The position numbers and the translations under genes were made by a program. From Planctomycetota bacterium (GTDB lineage Bacteria > Planctomycetota > Planctomycetia > Pirellulales > Pirellulaceae): a stretch of DNA of 64,000 nucleotides. Positions within the stretch are counted from its first letter, which is position 1; every line of letters begins with the position of its first letter. The stretch spans positions 28,005 through 92,004 of the forward strand of contig VGZC01000018.1 in NCBI GenBank assembly GCA_016872725.1, read 5' to 3'. Positions 62,550 through 64,000 of this stretch are shown piece after piece. Under the pieces are notes generated by a model that saw only the letters and a list, made by a program, of their open reading frames with translations, made no database searches and was not told the origin of the DNA.

Positions 62550-63872
62550 CCGCGCATTCGGCTCGTTCGGGAAGATTCGACCGTTCGCTCGGCCGGGCGA
62601 TTGCGTTCGGCCCATGTCGTCCGACGATGGGGTCGCGGGCTTATTGGTTTCACGCCGCCGGATGGACGCGGCCACCTTCTTCGCCGCCTCGCGGACGTTG
62701 GGATTCCTGCTGCGCTGGGCTTGCGCCAACAGCGGAAGCGATTTCGACGTACCGTGTTTGGAAAGCAACTGCAGGCCGGCCAGGCAGAGGTCCGCGTCGG
62801 GGGAATCCACGACGGCGCGCATCGCGTCCTCGGCGGCCGGTCCCATGCGGTCGAGGCAATTGTAGGCGCTGCGCTGCGTGAACGGCACGGTGAGCTTCCT
62901 CGCCACGCAAACCGCGATTTCCGGTGTGGGGTGCGCGGCGAGGAAGTCCCAGAGCAACTGGGGCGGGTCGAACGACTGTTTTTCAAGCAGCTCGGCCAAC
63001 ACGGGCGCGGCGTAGTCGCCGCCCCAGTGCACCAAGCCCTCAACCAACGGCTGCAATTCGAAACTCGATCGCTCATCCAAGGCCGCCGTGCGCAGCGCCT
63101 GGGCGACCAACTGGCGCTGCTCGGCCGTCACCTGCGTCACGTCGACTTGCAGGAGGGCCTGAACGGCCTTCCTGGAAGCCAACGAGTCCTCTTTCATCGT
63201 CGCGACCAGGGCTTCGATCGACCCCGGCGCATGCCGAAGTCCCGCGGCGCCCGGAGCATTGGAGGCCCCGGCGGAACCCGGATCGCCGGGGAGCCCGGAA
63301 CCGTTCAAGTCCGAGCGCATTCGATCCGTGAGTCCCGATACGGCATCCTTAAACTGCTTGTCCATTTCCTCGATGCGCGTCTTAACCCCGGAGAAGTCGT
63401 GCGTAACCCGTAACTCCACCGAGTTTCGGGCGGGATCCGCCTTGACGATCATGCCGTATTTCTGCAACAGCGTCTTGAGTCCGTCGAAGTCGTCGATCGG
63501 TCCGATCGAAAGCCATTCGTTGGCGCGCACCGACGCGAGCTCGCCGTGGTAGTGGCCCAAAATGGTGTCGACCATCTCGTCCATCTCGAAATGAATATTC
63601 GTAAAGTAGATATCCACGACTTTGCGCGGCGAGTGGTCGGTGAGCAGTTGATGATAGGCTCGGGATGCGAGCGGCAGGGCGTCGGTGCCGACGGTGTTCC
63701 GGAATCGCACGAATTCCCCTTCGAAAAACGAGAGGCGATACGCATCCCAGAATTCGGCCGGCAGTCCCGAGATTGTGTCGAGACGCTTGCATTCCTCGAT
63801 GAGTTTCGCGCCGAGGGCGATTAGCTCCTTGCCCAACTCGACCATCGCCGGGTCATCTTCGGCCAATTTCAC
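62331..63872 (-). CDS. HEAT-repeat-like conserved protein
   Basis: 513 residues from GTG 63872; an ATG at 63845 is also possible. The N-terminal domain has VVDIYFTNIHFEMDEMVDTI and DDFDGLKTLLQKYGMIVKAD. From about residue 215 to 415 helical repeats follow (APVLAELLEKQSFDPPQLLW, AVVDSPDADLCLAGLQLLSK, NPNVREAAKKVAASIRRR) of HEAT/armadillo type. After residue 415 the sequence becomes low in pattern, and the final 73 codons lie antisense to the membrane-protein gene. The real protein may end earlier if a frame error is present. Function unknown. Confidence 0.7.
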   Translation of the reverse strand: MKLAEDDPAMVELGKELIALGAKLIEECKRLDTISGLPAEFWDAYRLSFFEGEFVRFRNTVGTDALPLASRAYHQLLTDHSPRKVVDIYFTNIHFEMDEMVDTILGHYHGELASVRANEWLSIGPIDDFDGLKTLLQKYGMIVKADPARNSVELRVTHDFSGVKTRIEEMDKQFKDAVSGLTDRMRSDLNGSGLPGDPGSAGASNAPGAAGLRHAPGSIEALVATMKEDSLASRKAVQALLQVDVTQVTAEQRQLVAQALRTAALDERSSFELQPLVEGLVHWGGDYAAPVLAELLEKQSFDPPQLLWDFLAAHPTPEIAVCVARKLTVPFTQRSAYNCLDRMGPAAEDAMRAVVDSPDADLCLAGLQLLSKHGTSKSLPLLAQAQRSRNPNVREAAKKVAASIRRRETNKPATPSSDDMGRTQSPGRANGRIFPNEPNARLRVLVLGRLAGPHFDLQGAEHLRDGGFLLVDEQNVVEDDRAPLVARLQNEASRTQEQELENVVDFLVDAQVR

Positions 63873-64000
63873 ATAAGGCGGCGCTCAACAATAAGTTACC
63901 GAATTATGATATCACACAGTTGGCAGTATGCGATAATTCCACTCACCGTGAAATGCATCTCGGCGAATATTCATCTGGGATAATTGTTCGTCCGTAATGG
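63873..64000. other. AT-rich region upstream of the HEAT-repeat gene
   Basis: The last 128 bases are clearly more AT-rich than the rest of the window and contain several TATCAT/CATAAT-like -10 words on the minus strand. They probably hold the promoter of the HEAT-repeat gene. No gene seen up to the right edge. Confidence 0.45.

Overview
The window is about 64 kb of high-GC chromosomal DNA, densely coded on both strands. Its gene content is typical of the Planctomycetota: three DUF1800/DUF1501 gene pairs, two Tat-exported Gfo/Idh/MocA oxidoreductases, a DUF1080 protein, a ThuA protein, planctomycete-type sigma factors next to Hanks-type Ser/Thr kinases, a CRTAC1 (FG-GAP + ASPIC/UnbV) protein beside a multiheme cytochrome, and many Tat or lipoprotein signals. 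I saw no rRNA, tRNA or CRISPR array. The only transposon trace is a frameshifted N-terminal remnant of an ISKra4-like transposase. Taxonomy below phylum cannot be read from the sequence.  Layout. 1-4.5 kb: tail of a probable efflux adaptor, an RND permease and a PilT-like ATPase. 4.6-10.6 kb (minus strand): apparent operon of two alkaline-phosphatase-superfamily proteins, a tiny helix protein, a membrane protein and a sulfotransferase-fold protein. 10.6-13.0 kb: arylsulfotransferase-like beta-propeller with Gly/Pro repeats. 13.1-13.6 kb: transposase remnant. 14-16.6 kb: CpaC-type secretin and a lipoprotein. 16.6-20.8 kb: DinB protein, membrane protein, first DUF1800/DUF1501 pair. 21-28 kb: ArsR regulator and a set of secreted sugar-metabolism-type genes. 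28.4-36.2 kb: two further DUF1800/DUF1501 pairs whose DUF1800 members carry very long Ala-rich helical N-termini.  The most notable region is 36.3-45.1 kb. It begins with an 832-residue member of the quinol nitric oxide reductase family. In it the second FeB histidine is Asn, and the quinol-site His, Glu and Asp of qNOR are all missing. This is the substitution pattern described for NO dismutase (Nod), the enzyme proposed to turn 2 NO into N2 and O2. Downstream are a sigma-like protein with a kinase, a group 1 truncated haemoglobin, an FNR-type regulator with a five-cysteine cluster, a secreted Cys-repeat protein and a di-heme c-type cytochrome. An FNR-like box lies upstream of the cytochrome gene, and strong hairpin terminators follow the nod-like gene and the cytochrome gene. 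I infer a locus for NO handling; the link to O2 production is a hypothesis.  45-53.5 kb: ECF sigma factor translationally coupled to a TPR kinase, then a convergent operon of a five-heme membrane cytochrome/TPR protein and a CRTAC1 lipoprotein. 54-64 kb: two beta-propeller lactonase-like proteins, four 68-70 bp palindromic repeats, a secreted TIM-barrel-like protein, an ArsR-methyltransferase operon with a clear promoter, a DMT transporter, and two conserved proteins whose genes overlap tail to tail.
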